A stretch of 64,000 nucleotides of DNA from NCBI RefSeq assembly GCF_050947875.1, contig NC_134568.1, positions 256,480,615-256,544,614 on the forward strand, in the 5' to 3' direction. The notes beneath the pieces were generated by a model. That model was not told the origin of the DNA, searched no databases, and was given only the letters and a program-made list of their open reading frames with translations. Below are positions 45,976 through 58,831 of this stretch, piece after piece. Positions within the stretch are counted from its first letter, which is position 1. Every line of letters starts with the position of its first letter. This DNA is from Dermacentor variabilis. Lineage: Eukaryota; Arthropoda; Arachnida; Ixodida; Ixodidae. Position numbers and translations under genes: made by a program.

Positions 45976-46789
45976 GATATTGCACAAATATCCATGCATC
46001 TCATCATGCCGAGGTTATGCGTCTGCACTTTTTGGAGCTTGCTGCCCAATGCATTTCACCTGCCTGAGGTAGCACAAAGATGCTCTTCAAATAATGTGGC
46101 GATATTTTACACCATTATGTGATTGCAAATTCGAAGTCTGTAGAACCATGTGCTGCTTAATTACAGCATCTTGGAGTTGTTGGCAGTTCATGAGAAAAAA
46201 AAAACTGATTATTTTTCAAACGCTCCTGTGGGAATTTTTTCTGTTTTCCTGTCATTTGTCTTTTAATTGCACATTATATAAGGTCATTTGATTCACTGTG
46301 TACTTCATGAACAAGTTCCCGACAGTTGAGTGCCAGTTCTTGTGTGGAACAGGCACAGGGCACTTGCACAAACGCTGCACTGCCTTTCTGGCGAGTGCAG
46401 GGAATGCTGTGAACTAGTCATGCATGAAGCCCGCATTGAGTGAAACAAATGGCAAAAAGATGCCGCCATGTTGAACTGGTGAAACGAATGAAGTGCAGCA
46501 CCTTGTGAACTAGTTCAGAAAGTGCAGGCAAATTGAATGGACCTATATAATTTTTCACTTCATTAAAAGAATTCAGATCAGAAAGCTTTGAGCGGCTTGA
46601 CGTGCAATATGGTCAAATAAGTAGTAGTGTAGTCGGAGGTAACTATTATTTTGTGTAGTAAGCAAAAATTCACAGTTTTGCCCGATAGGCGAAGCACTGA
46701 TTGCGATTGCAAATTGATGGACAGTATGATTCGGGGGTCATGGCAACGGAGTCTGGCATCACCACCCCCCCCCCCCAACTAAGGGTCGC

Positions 46790-47930
46790 TCTCTAGCCTA
46801 TGCTGCCGGTGCGTCTCGTAACGGGTACCTGGCCTGCGCTACCGGGGCATCACACGGAGGCTAAGCAGGCCCACATCGTCGTCCGAGCTTTCTTGACGAG
46901 GGTTGCTTCTTTTGCTAAAATGACGAGGTGAAGAGGATGAGGAATGGAACAGGGGGTTTATTTACACAGGAAAGGCAAACTTCAAGTATGTACCAACTGG
47001 CCCGGATGTCAACCCTTCTGCAAGGCAAACTTATTTACAATAGAACAAGGGGTACCCCTACTCGTACTCGTCGGAGCATGGAATGCAGTACACCGTTCTC
47101 GTAGCATGAGCTACAGGTCAGAGAGCCGTTGTCAGATGGGAAGAGGACTTGGCACCGGAAGGTGCCGTGTCCATGAGCTTACATGTATTCATCAACCCAG
47201 CATCATTCGATACATTGACCCTGGCTCTCCCCCTCTACCCGGTTTGACTGGGTGGGGGGGCTTTGGTTCGGGCCAACGGTCCTTCCCGGACAAGGGGACT
47301 GTTGTGATGCAACGCCACTGAGTTACTGCATTCAACACACAAACAGCCATATCAGTGTTACAGGACACAAGCCTGACTGACCCTCGGACTGCCTTGACGC
47401 AAAAGAGGCCAAGGCATACAACCATGGAGAGCACCAAAGCCATCCGCGGGGCAGCGCGACCACACGAAGGTGCACCACTACCGGTTCCGGCTCTGGGTTC
47501 CAGTGAGCCAAACAAAACCCCGTAGATCGACTTGCACACACGGCCGAGTCGAGCGACGTTAGGAGCATGCATCATAACTTAATAGATAGCTTTCCACTTG
47601 ACTCATCAAAAATCACGGCAGGACGAGCACACACTTTGAGAAACTCCTTCTAGCCCAAGCGGTGCCGCTCCCGGGTGAGATGGAACCAGACCTCCTTCCG
47701 TGCTTTCGCAAGCACTTCGTGAAGGCCCGGTGCCCGACCCACGAAAACTGCATCGCGGCGTGCCAACCAAACGTGGTATGAGCACTCGGCGAGAAGAAGC
47801 ACGAACTGGTTGACCGCCTGATTAGGCAAAGGGTGCAAAAATCGAACTGTCTGATGAGGAATGCCTGGGAGGTTGAAAATTATGGCGACCCCAATAGCGA
47901 TTCCTTTGGCGGCAGCATGTATCAGCGGAG
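46790..47930 (-). mobile_element. possible LINE 3' fragment
   Basis: On the minus strand, 47838-47650 encodes VNQFVLLLAECSYHVWLARR followed by VGRAPGLHEVLAKARKEVWF and HLTRERHRLG-stop. This resembles the zinc-binding region after RT in some non-LTR retrotransposons. The following GC-rich 850 bp would then be a 3'UTR ending near a C12 run (46765-46776). The RT itself is not present. Other explanations are possible. Confidence 0.4.
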
Positions 47931-49111
47931 CTTTTAGGAAACAATGAATGCGTTAAACACACGCCAATTTCCCGCCGAAAAGCAAGATTTTCAGTCAATG
48001 ACGGTAGCTCACAATGTCTGATTACGGTACTTACACAATTCTAACGTGTGCATTTCTTTTCTTTTTTCTTTTTCAAGGTTATTGGGTCGACAATTGCCTG
48101 CGCAGTGTAATCGGACACGAAACCATAACCGCGTTCGCGGCGTTCATATAATTTACCGCATAACTCTGCCGTATTGAGGCGAAGCCGACTTTGGAAAAAC
48201 CGGCCGCTCTTGCGCAACACATATGTCTGACTTTTGTTTACTTTTCTTGCTAAAAAATAGGGTGCGCGTTAGATTTCTACTTTGTTTAGGGGCTTTAATA
48301 TAATTTATACGCAAATTTTCTACTTTGGACACATAGAAAGCGGGCGGGTATTTGATTCGGGTGCGCGTTAGAATCAGCTATAGGCATAATATCCACTGCC
48401 AATTAAATTACTCAGTAGTGTGTTGTGGCGTTTTTTCTACATCTTATTTAATTCGACCCGCCAGATAATTCGATCGACGTTGTCGGTTCCGTCACGGTTG
48501 AATTAACAGAAGTCAACTTATAAGCACAATTTCCAATGTGGCCTGGTGAGGGGGCCGGCTTTTTAACAGTAGGGTGCGCAAGAGAATCTTCGATCCTGAG
48601 TCAATGTTTCGAAAAACGGCACTTGTCTTCTTCAGGACAACACCTGTTTTTCTCGGAAGGTTTTCAAAATTCCTCAAAAATAGCTAGAGAACATGCGATA
48701 AATAAGTGATTTTCTTGGGACTGCTTTTACCACAGAGATATACAATTAAAGATGACTCGAAATAGCAATAAAAAACCAGTTATGAAAATTTTACACAAAT
48801 TAATTTTTAGCTAAAAAAGCCACATGATGATCCTAACACAAGATTTGAAGCCCGCCATTCAAGGAGTTCCTAATTAACCGGTTCCAGACAAGCGCAAAAC
48901 GCTGACAATTTTAACTTCTGCAATGTAATGAAATTTGGTCAATGTTGCCCAGAAAACTGGCACTCTGGAGGGATATGACTGCACCTCACTATCAGGCAAG
49001 CATGAAGTAAGCGTCCTTCAATTCATACCACCTTGAAAGTGAGGCATAAAGTCATGTTTCATCATTGGTTCAATAATGTCACCATTTCTTGAGAAGCAGT
49101 GCAGCCAAAAC

Positions 49112-49266
49112 AATAATAATAATAATACGTGCCAAAACCACTTTCTGATTATGAGGCACGCCGTAGTGGAGGACTCCGGAAATTTTGACCACCTGGGGTT
49201 CTTTAACGTGCACCTAAATCTAAGCACACGGGTGTTTTCGCATTTCGCCCCCATCGAAATGCGGCC
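49112..49266 (-). repeat. SINE (Ruka-like), head-less copy
   Basis: On the minus strand it runs from GCGGCCGCATTTCGATGGGG through GGTTCTTTAA-type body to CGTGCCTCATAATCAGAAAG and an (ATT)n tail. The tRNA-like head is missing, so it is 5'-truncated. Confidence 0.85.
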
Positions 49267-49725
49267 GCAGCCAAAACAAACACTAAACAACAAACACCAT
49301 TCAACTAAAGGAGCCTTTATGCACCACCTAGTATATTTCAGCAAGCTTACAGTGGCAGATAATAAACAACGTGCATCTTCAAAATAACAGAAATAACAGT
49401 GTCTCAACAAGCAAGACTTCTCTACATTTGATCACCATCTGCAGAGCAAGTTCCAAAAGGACATTCACCTCGAGAATAAATTTTTCTAACTAATGAAAAC
49501 CCAATGATAAGTGAGGCCATGATAGACCCTTGTTGACTTTTTCTAAAGCTCTCACTTGATTGTATATGTAGCATTTTTTTGTGGCATAGAGAGAGCAAAT
49601 ATACGGCTTCTTGAGCAGTTTTTTTCTTCTGCTACTTGAATGGATTCTCACCTAATAACCGACATTGTTGCTTAATTACTCCAGAATGCAATTAGGCAGC
49701 TAAAATGTACATATGAGGATAATAT

Positions 49726-49885
49726 TGCCACGGAACAGTATTTACGATCACAAAGAGGCGAGCAGTGTGAAGACGACGACAACGATCAGAGGCTAGCGCG
49801 GGCTGTTGCCTCTTGGCCAAGTACGGCATATTTTCTTGTAAATATACTTGTACATAGCTTTTCGTCTGCGTCTTCCTGCGTAACA
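49726..49885 (+). repeat. 5' LTR
   Basis: 160 bp, TGCCACGG...GTAACA. It differs from the 3' LTR at 12 positions by my hand count. Confidence 0.92.
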
Positions 49886-49959
49886 TATCTGGTGGAGGTG
49901 GACGTTCCCTGTACCTCGTCACGGAGCTTCGCAGTGGACGGTACGTCGAGCCTTCCTTC

Positions 49960-51172
49960 ATGGCTCCCGGCTCCGACAACTCGACTCTGCTGGCTCCGAC
50001 ACCTGCTGCCACTTCGATGACCTACATCACTCTCCCCGCTCCCTGTGATCCTGGCGTATTCTTGGGCAAAGATGGGGAAGACGTCGATGACTGGATCAGC
50101 CAGTACGAACACATCAGCCGCAATAACCGGTGGGACCCTACTATGATGCTCACCAACATAGTCTTTTACCTCAATGGCACACCTCGAGTTTGGTTTCGGA
50201 CGCACGAAGATGAGCTCACCAGTTGGGATTCACTTAAGCAAAAGCTTCGAGACTTGTTCGGCAACCCCTACGGTCACCAACTTGCCGCGCAGAAGGCGCT
50301 TTCCGGCCGTGTGCAGACGTCAACAGAGCCCTATGTCACGTACGTACATTCAGGCCGTCTTGGCTCTGTGCCGCAAAGTTGACGCACACATGACTGAGTC
50401 AGACAAGGTTTCCCACATCCTCAAAAGCATTGCCAATGACACCTTCAACTTGCTCATTTTCAACAACCTGGCGACGGTGGATGCAGTTATAAAAGAGTGC
50501 CGCCGCCTGGAACTCGCTAAAAGCCGACGTATTGAACAGCAGTTTGCCCGTCGGCCCAACACCCCAGCGACATCTTCCTGTGCCGACGCACCTCGTCCCA
50601 ACAACACTGGCTATATTACCAGGATCGTCCGGCGTGAGCTTGAGGCCGCCTATCCGGCTGCTTTCGACTCCAGCCCCACCAACGCACCTGCAGTCACGGT
50701 TTCCCTGATCCAGGCAGTTGTCCGCCAGGAGTTCAAAAACATGGATCTTCACACCACCTGCTCGGCCCATCGCCTTGATACCCGCCCGGCTTCTTCGATT
50801 CCGCCCCGTCCCGCATCTTCTTACCCACCACGTTTCCGCAACCCATCTGAATGGCGCACTGCTGACAAGCCCATTTGTTTTCACTGCCATCGAATCGGGC
50901 ACATTTCTCGGCACTGTCGCAGTCGCTGGAGTTCCCCGACCCGGTCTACTTATACTGCCTACTCTCGCCCCCCAGGTGGCCCTTCTTGTCCCTATGCTGC
51001 CCGCTCCGATAATGCCGCCACAGATTCTCCTGCGCCGAACCGCCCCTATTCTCGTTCGCCTTCGCCCCAACGACGACAATCTTGCTCTCCCCAGCCCCGT
51101 CCACTCCTATTCGCCAACTCCCTTCGGACGCCGCTCCCAGCCGGAAAACTAGATGATGCAGCCTCGAGGTGA
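49960..51172 (+). pseudogene. gag pseudogene of the LTR element
   Basis: The start is the ATG at 49960 (MAPGSDNSTLL). The capsid-like region has VDDWISQYEHISRNNRWDP and FYLNGTPRVWFRTHEDE, typical of arthropod gypsy Gag. The frame changes near 50340, and the rest is read in another frame from IQAVLALCRKVD on. There, a Pro/Arg-rich region precedes the zinc knuckle CFHCHRIGHISRHC (C-x2-C-x4-H-x4-C, about 50876-50917). It ends at the TGA at 51170. The Gag-Pol junction overlaps by about 20 bp. Confidence 0.85.
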
Positions 51173-54100
51173 CGCTGCATTGCTCCCTACGCTGCCAAAT
51201 CCTCTACTGACGTTGCCCACTCATCGCAACCTTCTTGACGTGCAAGTCGACGGTGTTTCTGTATCTGCTCTTATAGACACTGAGGTGCATTTATCGGTAA
51301 TGAGCGCTGACCTTCGTAACCGGCTGAGGAAAATAATCACGCCCGCCACGACGCCTGTTGTCCATGTCGCCGATGGTGGAACAGCCCCCGTAATTGGTAT
51401 GTGTGCCGCCCGCGTCTCCTTCGCCGATCGCTCCACTATCATGCTATTCACAGTCATCGCCCACTGTACCCACGACATAATCCTCGGCTTAGACTTCCTC
51501 TCCGCACATTCTGCACTCATCGATTGTTCCACCAGTACTCTCCGCCTTTTCTGGATCCTGTTCTGGATCCCGCTGAACCACACCCCAGTCGCCTCAGTTC
51601 CGTCGACTTTGTTCGCTTGCCACCTTCGGCACTTACTTACGTTGACTTCGTGTCATCCCCACCAGTCCCTGACGGTCACTACATCGCGGCTCCTATGCAA
51701 GACGTCCTCCTTACACACGGGATCACAGTACCTCATACAGTTTTATCTATTACGGCGAATTGCGTCTGCCTGCCAGTGGTCAATTTTGGCTTGACGACAC
51801 AAGTGCTGTCACGCGGGATGTCTCTGGCCCAGCTTTGCTCATTCGAGGATCAATCAGTAGCATCTAGTGCAGTAGACGACAATTCATCTGATCCTCCTCT
51901 ACCATCGCAGTTGGCAACTTGTACCATTGCCGACTTACAGAAAATGAATGCGCCCGACATGCCGTCCGAGCACACTCGTTAGCTCTACCGTGTTCTGTTT
52001 TCCTACCATGATATTTTTTACTTTAACGGTCATACTTTGGCCCAAACTACAGCTGTTAAACATAGCAATAATACTGCCGATGCCCCTCCTATTCATCGCC
52101 GCCCGTATTGAGTGTCACCGGCTGAGCGTCAAGTTATTCACGCCGAAGTTCGCAGAATGTTTGCCAAGAACAATATTGAACCGTCATGTAGTCAATGGGC
52201 GGTCACCTGTTGTACTGGTCAAAAAGAAGGATGGCTCATGGCACTTTTGCGTGGATTATCGGCACCTTAACAGGGTTACCAAAAAGGACGTGTATCCCCT
52301 ACCTCAAATTGATGACGACCTTGACTGCCTCCACGGTGCTCGCTATTTCTCCTCTATTGACCTTCGCTCCGGCTACTGGCAGATTGCCATGGATGATCTC
52401 GACCGCGAGAAGACTGCTTTTGTAACACCCAACGATCTTTAGCAATTCAAAGTGATGCCGTTCGGTCTATGTAATGCCCCTGCCACTTTTGAACGCAAGA
52501 TGGACTCCCTTCTTCATGGTTTCAAATGGTCCATGTGCCTGTGCTACTATGTTATATGTTATAATATTATAATATATGTTATAGTATTCTTCCCAACATT
52601 CGCTACGCACCTCGAGCGCCTCTCAGCAGTCCTGGACGTTTTTCGTTGAGCTGGTCTGCAACTCAACGCATCGAAGTGTCAAGTCGGCCGTCGCCAGATT
52701 ATCGTCCTTGGACACCTTGTTGACGCGAACGGAGTGCAACCGGACCCAGGCAAGATCCATGCTGTTACGCATTTCCCTGCTCCGAAGTGTGTCAAGGATG
52801 TGCGCAGCTTCATCGGCCTTTGTTCGTACTTCCGCCGTTTCGTGAAAAATTTCGCCGCCATAGCACGACCACTAACCAAGCTTTTGAAAAAAGACGCCCC
52901 TTTCCAGTGGGGCGATAATGAGGCCTCTGCATTCTCGCATCTAATCGACCTTCTGACAACGCATCCCGTTCTGGCACATTTCGATCCTTCTGCGCCTACC
53001 GAAGTCCGTACTGATGCCAGCGGTCACAGAATTGGTGCAGTACTGGCACAACGCCAGCGCGACCACAACCGTGTCATCGCTTATGCTAGCAGTCTCCTCT
53101 CACCCGCGGAGTGCAACTATTCCATCACTGAGCGTGAGTGTCTGGCCCTAGTTTGGGGGGTTGCGAAATTCCGCCCATACTTATATGGCCGACCCTTTTC
53201 CGTTGTCACAGACCATCACGCACTTTGCTGGTTATGCTCACTGAAAGATCCTACAGGAAGACTTCGTCACTGGGCCTTACGCCTCCAGGAATGTTCGTAT
53301 TCTGTCATCTACAAATCTGGCCGACAACACAAGGACGCTGACTGCCTGTCTCGCTACCCGGTCGACGAGCCCGCCGACACCGACAGTAGTATCGCCAACG
53401 GCATTTTCTCTGCGTCTGCCTTCGCTAACATAGCCGATGAGCAGTACCGAGACCTATCGCTGCGAGCACTCATCGAGCGTCTGCGCTCTACACCTACCGA
53501 CGCATCCGTTCGCCAATAAGTCCTGCAGGGCGGCATTCTGTATCGAAGGAACTTCCTCCCTGACAGCTCCGATCTTCTTGTCGTGAAAAACATCTATGAC
53601 AGACTGTGCTCTTTGAGATGCATGACGCACCCACTTCAGGACATCTTGGGGTAACCCGCACGTACGACCGCAACCGCCACCGCTTCTATTGGCCTGGTCT
53701 CGCTCGCTTCGTCCGACGCTATGTTTTCCCTGCCAGCGTCAGAAAACACCTCAGGTGCTACCTGCCGGTGATCTCCAGCCGATCACCATCCCTGTGGAAC
53801 CATTCTTTCGTGTTGGATTAGACCTCCTCGGTCCCTTTCCCACGTCATCCTCTGGGAACAATGGGTAGCCGTTGCAACTGATTACGCCACCCGATACGCT
53901 ATCACACGGGTTCTCCCTACCAGCTGTGCCACTAACGTCGTGGACTTTCTCTTGCGTGACATTATCTTGCTTCATGGCGCCCCGCAACAGCTGCTTACTG
54001 ACCGTGGTCGAATCTTCCTCTCGAAAGTTATCGCCGCCATTGTGTGTTCCTGCTCCATTCAACATAAGCTGACCACCTCATACCATCCTCAAACCAATGG

Positions 54101-54668
54101 CCTGACAGAGCAGTTAAACCGTACTCTTACCGATATGCTGTCCAAGTACGTTTCCAAGGACCACCACGACTGGGACATTGCCCTTTCTTACGTCACATTT
54201 GCGTATAATTCTTCCCGGCACAACACCACCGGATTTTCTCCATTTTATCTACTGTATGGTCGCAAACCTACCTTGCCCCTAGACATGGCACTTCCTCCTG
54301 CTGCAATCTCAACTAGCGAGTATGCGTGCGACGCCATCGCCCTCGCCGACCATGCACGCCAGCTTGCCCGTGCTCGACTGACGGCCTCACAAACCACTCG
54401 GCAGTGTCAGTACAACGCCCGCCATCGTGACGTACAGTTTTCGCCTGGTGCGCTCATGCTCCTGAGGTCGCCCTCTTGTCATGTCGGACTTTGAGCTTAG
54501 CTCCTTTCGCGATACACAGGACCCTACCGCATGCTGCGCCAGGTGACACCTGTGATGTATGAAATTGCTCCTGTGGGTTCAACCTCGTCCTCTCCTCTGG
54601 CACCTAGTGATGTTGTGCACGTCAGTAGGCTCAAGGCCTACTACACTGCTTCAGAGTCCGGCCTTTAG
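51153..54668 (+). pseudogene. pol pseudogene: protease, RT, RNase H, integrase
   Basis: Protease (51230-51530): VSALIDTEVHLSVMS, with DTE in place of the catalytic DTG, and IILGLDFL. RT (52190-52650): [43 protein letters not shown] (first Asp kept), then MPFGLCNAPATFE. The YLDD motif is replaced by an AT-rich insertion at 52548-52577. There are stops at 52440 and 52650. RNase H (52980-53340): RTDASGHRIGAVL, LSPAECNYSITERECLA, TDHHAL. Integrase: the zinc-binding part keeps both His (HDAPTSGHLG) but lacks the CxxC. The core has TDYATRYA, LTDRGRIFLS and HPQTNGLTEQLNRTL (D,D,E). Several frameshifts are present. No product is expected. Confidence 0.9.
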
Positions 54669-54703
54669 TCGCTCCAGGACGGCGCTTTTGCCGCCGGGGG
54701 TAG

Positions 54704-54863
54704 TGCTACAGAACAGTATTTGCGATCACGAAGAGGCGAGCAGTGTGAAGACAACGACGATGATCAGAGGCTAGCGCGGGCTGTTGCCTCTTGGCCAAGT
54801 GCAGCATATTTTCTTGTAAATATACTTGTATATAGCTTTTCGTCTGCATCTTCCTACGTAACA
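54704..54863 (+). repeat. 3' LTR
   Basis: 160 bp, TGCTACAG...GTAACA. All differences from the 5' LTR are transitions. Confidence 0.92.
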
Positions 54864-56190
54864 ATATTCATGCTTTAATTTCAGATCTCTTGTGTGGCAC
54901 ACGCTGAACATTTAAATAAATGGGGGCAAACTTTCATTAATTGCAAGCCAGAGACCAACCAATTGTAAAGTAAGAAAAGCAGAGTTTAGCATTGTTGAGA
55001 GCTACTAAATTACATGGAAAAACATGAATTTTTGCTGTTCTATGTCGGAACACAAAATTGTCAAAGCTAGTCCGTTAGCAGTCCCCTCTATACGGATTAC
55101 AGTGATGGCTTACGCTGTGCTATTAATGAGTCAGAGAGTAATTTTGTAGATTTAAAATGTTTTGTTCAGGACGGTGTTGTTCTCTCTGCTGTAGAAATTT
55201 CCTATTAGCGCCAAGGCCTTGCAGACTGTGCAAACTGCTTGTTATGTCATTTCCCATGCATTAAGAGACTGCATTTACAATATTACTGATTTCATTATCT
55301 TAATGTTGCAACACTAACTCCTCTTTAATGTTATCATCGATTTGCACCTTGATTTCTCAGGACCTTCAAAAAAGCCAATGTTTAAAACTTGCTCACAATT
55401 ATTTAGCCTCTGTACTAACGCAAATTCATAGCGTGCAAGCTAGACATGGACAGGAAAAATGGAAATCAAGACAAGTGCTATCTCTTTTTCTGTTCATGTC
55501 TACTTTCCATAAGCACCTGTGCTAATCTGCAGTATGGCAAATTACCTAGATTTCACTCTAACTGCTTTGTGAAAATTAAGGAGTCAAAATGTAAATTTTA
55601 ATAAAAAGCCCCTTCAATTTACTTCTAAACTGTACAACTGAAAGACAGAATTATGCTTTGTCATTTCAAAAACATGTTGCTTTACTTCAATAAATATCAA
55701 GTTAGACTGCAGGATTCTTATTTGGCCTAACTACTGCCACAGCAATCGCAATTGAAGTTGTGCTCAGCCTGTGGCATCAGTTTCATGTGGGTTCTGCTAT
55801 GGTGCGCAGCACAAGTACAGGCGTGGATCAGCTGTTGCTCATCTCACTTGTAGGAAACCTTTTTAATAAACTGTGGAACATGCAGGGAACATTCTGACAC
55901 AGGAACATTTTAGTGGCGTGTGAATATTCAGTTTTGAACACAAAAATACTTTTGTCTTGACTTCAAGTATTCAGTTTATGACAAATATTGCAATAGTAAA
56001 ATATTTATGCATGTGGCCTAACATCTGTTTCAAGTGTGATTTGTACGGTAATTTGTAAGCCTAATTAAAGTGACCGTTTTATTTTTTATGAAAGTGTATA
56101 CGCGTTGCAAAAACAGATTCGTGTCAAAAAAATTAAATCAAAATAAAGACCGGGAAGTGACCCAACGTAAGAGAAAAGGCAAAACCGATG
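54864..56190. other. no gene recognised
   Basis: AT-rich sequence with no supported exon, repeat boundary or RNA gene. An AATAAA at 55689 is isolated. Confidence 0.4.
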
Positions 56191-56199
56191 CGTTCAAGA

Positions 56200-57470
56200 A
56201 CGTAAATACACCACTTCTAAACGAGCCGAAGTGGCAGTCATAATGTCTGGACAAAAACACACACACAAGACCATACAATTTCAGTGTGTCTTTATAATCT
56301 ATGAATTCATAAGCTCCGTTGAACACCAGCCTAGAGGACGTGTTCGAATACGTCTCCTTTTGCAGCTATACGCAGTACTGTCTGTTTTATCACATCTTCA
56401 GTGGCTTTCTTGATGACCGATGCCGGAATTCTGCAGCAGACATCCGTTATCCTTGCCTTGAACTAATCTGATGTCCGTCTCGATCATGTAAGCACGATAT
56501 TTCTCACAACTCCAAAGAAATAAATCGAGTGGAGAGAAGTCAGGTGATCTAGCTGGCCGATTTACAGGTCCGTGCCTTCCAATCTATGGCGCATGAAAAG
56601 TCGCATCCAGCTAGCTTTGTGCTCGGTTGCTGCTGTATGCGGGTGCCCCAACTTGCTGATACCACAGAATTGGAAGACGTGACAGCGGGACTTCGCTGAG
56701 AAACTCATCCACCACTCTTTCAAGGATTTCGTTCATGTAACGCTGTCCAGTGAGTATGTGATCGAAAAAGATGGGACCGATTATAGCACCGGCGTAAATT
56801 ACTAGCCACACACTGAGCGACCACTGGTACTGGTGCCAATTGCGCTTTACCCAATGTGGGTTAGAGTCCCTCCGATAGTGTGCATTATGAAAATTTACCC
56901 AGGCGTTTCTGCGAATATTGGCTTCATCTGTGCACATGATGTTGCTCAAAAAGTATGGTGACTCATCGGCTTTTGTGAGGACTCAGTTCGAGAAATCTAG
57001 ATGATTGTACAGGTCCCCATCTTCCAAGCATTGGTGCTGGTTAAGGTGGTACGGGTGAAAGGCCGAGTCATTTAGAATCCTCCAAACTGATTAGAAATTG
57101 GTACCTGGGCAACCGCGTCCCACACCCTAGCATGAGGGTTTAAGGCCGTAAATGCTAGAACATCCGTGTGCAGGCTAGGACTCAAAGATGGAGCCCTAAG
57201 CCGCTGTTTCTTGAAGCTGCCCTCATTTGTCTCAGGTTTTCATCATTTCTGATGATAGTCGATGTGTTTGGTCTACTGCCACACTTCCATGACATACATA
57301 TATTTGCAGCCTTCCTCTTCTTTTCATTTTCAGCTTCCAAGGCAAGGATAATTTTTACCTTCTGCTCATTAGAGAAAGACAAGGTGACTGGGACAGAACA
57401 AAATGCAACTTTAAACATTTGCACTGATGCGATCAATTTGCTTTTGTAGCGATAGGTTTTGTGGCAAAAA
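56200..57470 (-). mobile_element. Tc1/mariner (IS630)-type transposase relic
   Basis: On the minus strand, 57436-57182 encodes the N-terminal helix-turn-helix region (FSNEQKVKIILALEAENEKK). 56949-56611 encodes the catalytic core: TDEANIRRNAWVNFHNAHYR, NPHWVKRNWHQYQWSLSVW, AIIGPIFFDHILTGQRYMNE and LWYQQVGAPAYSSN. The second catalytic Asp of the QQDGAPAHSS block reads Val. Further down, ARSPDFSPLDLFLW supplies the third Asp in a shifted frame, and the rest fades near 56230. Terminal repeats were not identified. It is inactive. Confidence 0.8.
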
Positions 57471-57479
57471 AAACATCCA

Positions 57480-58820
57480 TGCGCTTTGGAGGCGCGGCAG
57501 ATATGGCGCTAGCTCAATCATGATGTTTTTTCTTTATTTCCTTTATTTCGTTCTGGATAACTCAGAGGGAGCCTGTTCGAGGGCACTGCTTTATGATCCG
57601 GGTGAGAGCGCAGTCATGCGATATTTTCCATATTTCGCGGGGTTTATCAGTTGGAAAAAAATTAGTGCGCAATTAGTACTTCGCTGAAAATATCGCAGTT
57701 AAGTCTCCCTTGGCTGTGCCTTCAAATGCCTCATTGAGACTTTGATAATTAAGATAGCACGTCTCGAGTTAGATTAGTTAGAATTACCCAATTAAATCTC
57801 AGTAACGAAAAAATTACTGGTAGCTACTCCACTGTACTGTAAACAATATGCACTAGGTTTTTTTCAAGTAATGCATTGCTTCTTTTTTTAAATCTTGGTG
57901 CATGATAAAACACCCGTATATATTTATGACCTTTGCATGCAAGTGATAATGTTTCCATCCCTAATAAATGTTGTAATCTATTAGAAATATTTTTTTAAGA
58001 GTCGTTAGCACTGCTTACTGGAAGGAGAAGCAATACTGAGACACACAATATTCATGTGCAATTCACATGCCATTGATAAAAGACTCTGGCGAAGGGGTCA
58101 CTGAAGTCTATAGATTTTTTTTTTCATAGTCAAAGAAGCACGCAAAGCAATTTGAAGCATGGTGAACATACAGCAATATATTCATTTTCTAGGCGTATGC
58201 TATCCATACCTTTAGAAATAATTTTTAATTGGCTACCTGCATCTCTTACAAAAATATAATTAACTTTGTCCTGTGTGTATATTTAAATATATTGTACATG
58301 TGCATGGTATTTACAGTGGAAATTTAAAACAATGTTGAAGTGGAAAAATGCGGATCAGGCAGCTATCGCTAGAGCTTCTAAAGCACGTTTCCTCCTATAG
58401 TCAGGATTTGCAGAAATAGAATGTAAATATCAATTAAAAGCCCTGCACATACGCGCCAACAATGATGCAGTAGCCTATTAGCCCCAGTAAAATTTCAAGT
58501 GAAAAGGTCAAGGAAAGTCAAAAGAAACCTCAAATGATGAGGGTGACAAAGCTCTGGCAATGGAACTTTAGGTGTGTGCGTCTGGGGGGAGAGGGGCTTC
58601 AGCATTGCCCGGGGGGGGGGGGGGGGTCTCAGCCCCCTCCGCAGTCGGTGCCTATGGCTTTCCATGCCCTCAACCACTACAACTATAACACGAACAGAAC
58701 AGGCTGTGTCTGGTTAGCATAATTACCACATTGGCACATAGGTGGAAAGTTTCATTTCTCGGGGAGTGGGGGGGAAGGCCCTGGGGCCCAACTGGCTTTC
58801 TGAACCCCACTCATACACAC
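57480..58820. other. no gene recognised
   Basis: AT-rich, unannotated sequence with a G16 run at 58611-58626 followed by a C-rich stretch, and a short (AC)n at 58814-58830. Confidence 0.4.
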
Positions 58821-58831
58821 ACACACATACA

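Larger units (their letters stand above)
49726..54863 (+). mobile_element. Ty3/gypsy LTR retrotransposon, full length, inactive
   Basis: Two 160-bp LTRs (49726-49885 and 54704-54863), each starting TG and ending CA, flank gag and pol. The 4-bp direct repeat ATAT lies at 49722-49725 and 54864-54867. A candidate primer-binding site with TGGTGGAGG starts four bases after the left LTR, and a G-rich tract (CCGGGGGTAG) precedes the right one. The order protease, RT, RNase H, integrase is that of Ty3/gypsy. No envelope gene or chromodomain is seen: pol ends at 54668, 35 bp before the right LTR. Frameshifts, stops and lost motifs show that it is dead. Confidence 0.93.

Noticed and set aside
49726..54863. 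Endogenous retrovirus with envelope
   Set aside because: There is no open region or motif for an envelope between integrase and the right LTR; pol ends 35 bp before it.
58495..58722. Pro- and Gly-rich open frames around 58.6 kb
   Set aside because: They arise from a G16 run and neighbouring C-rich sequence.
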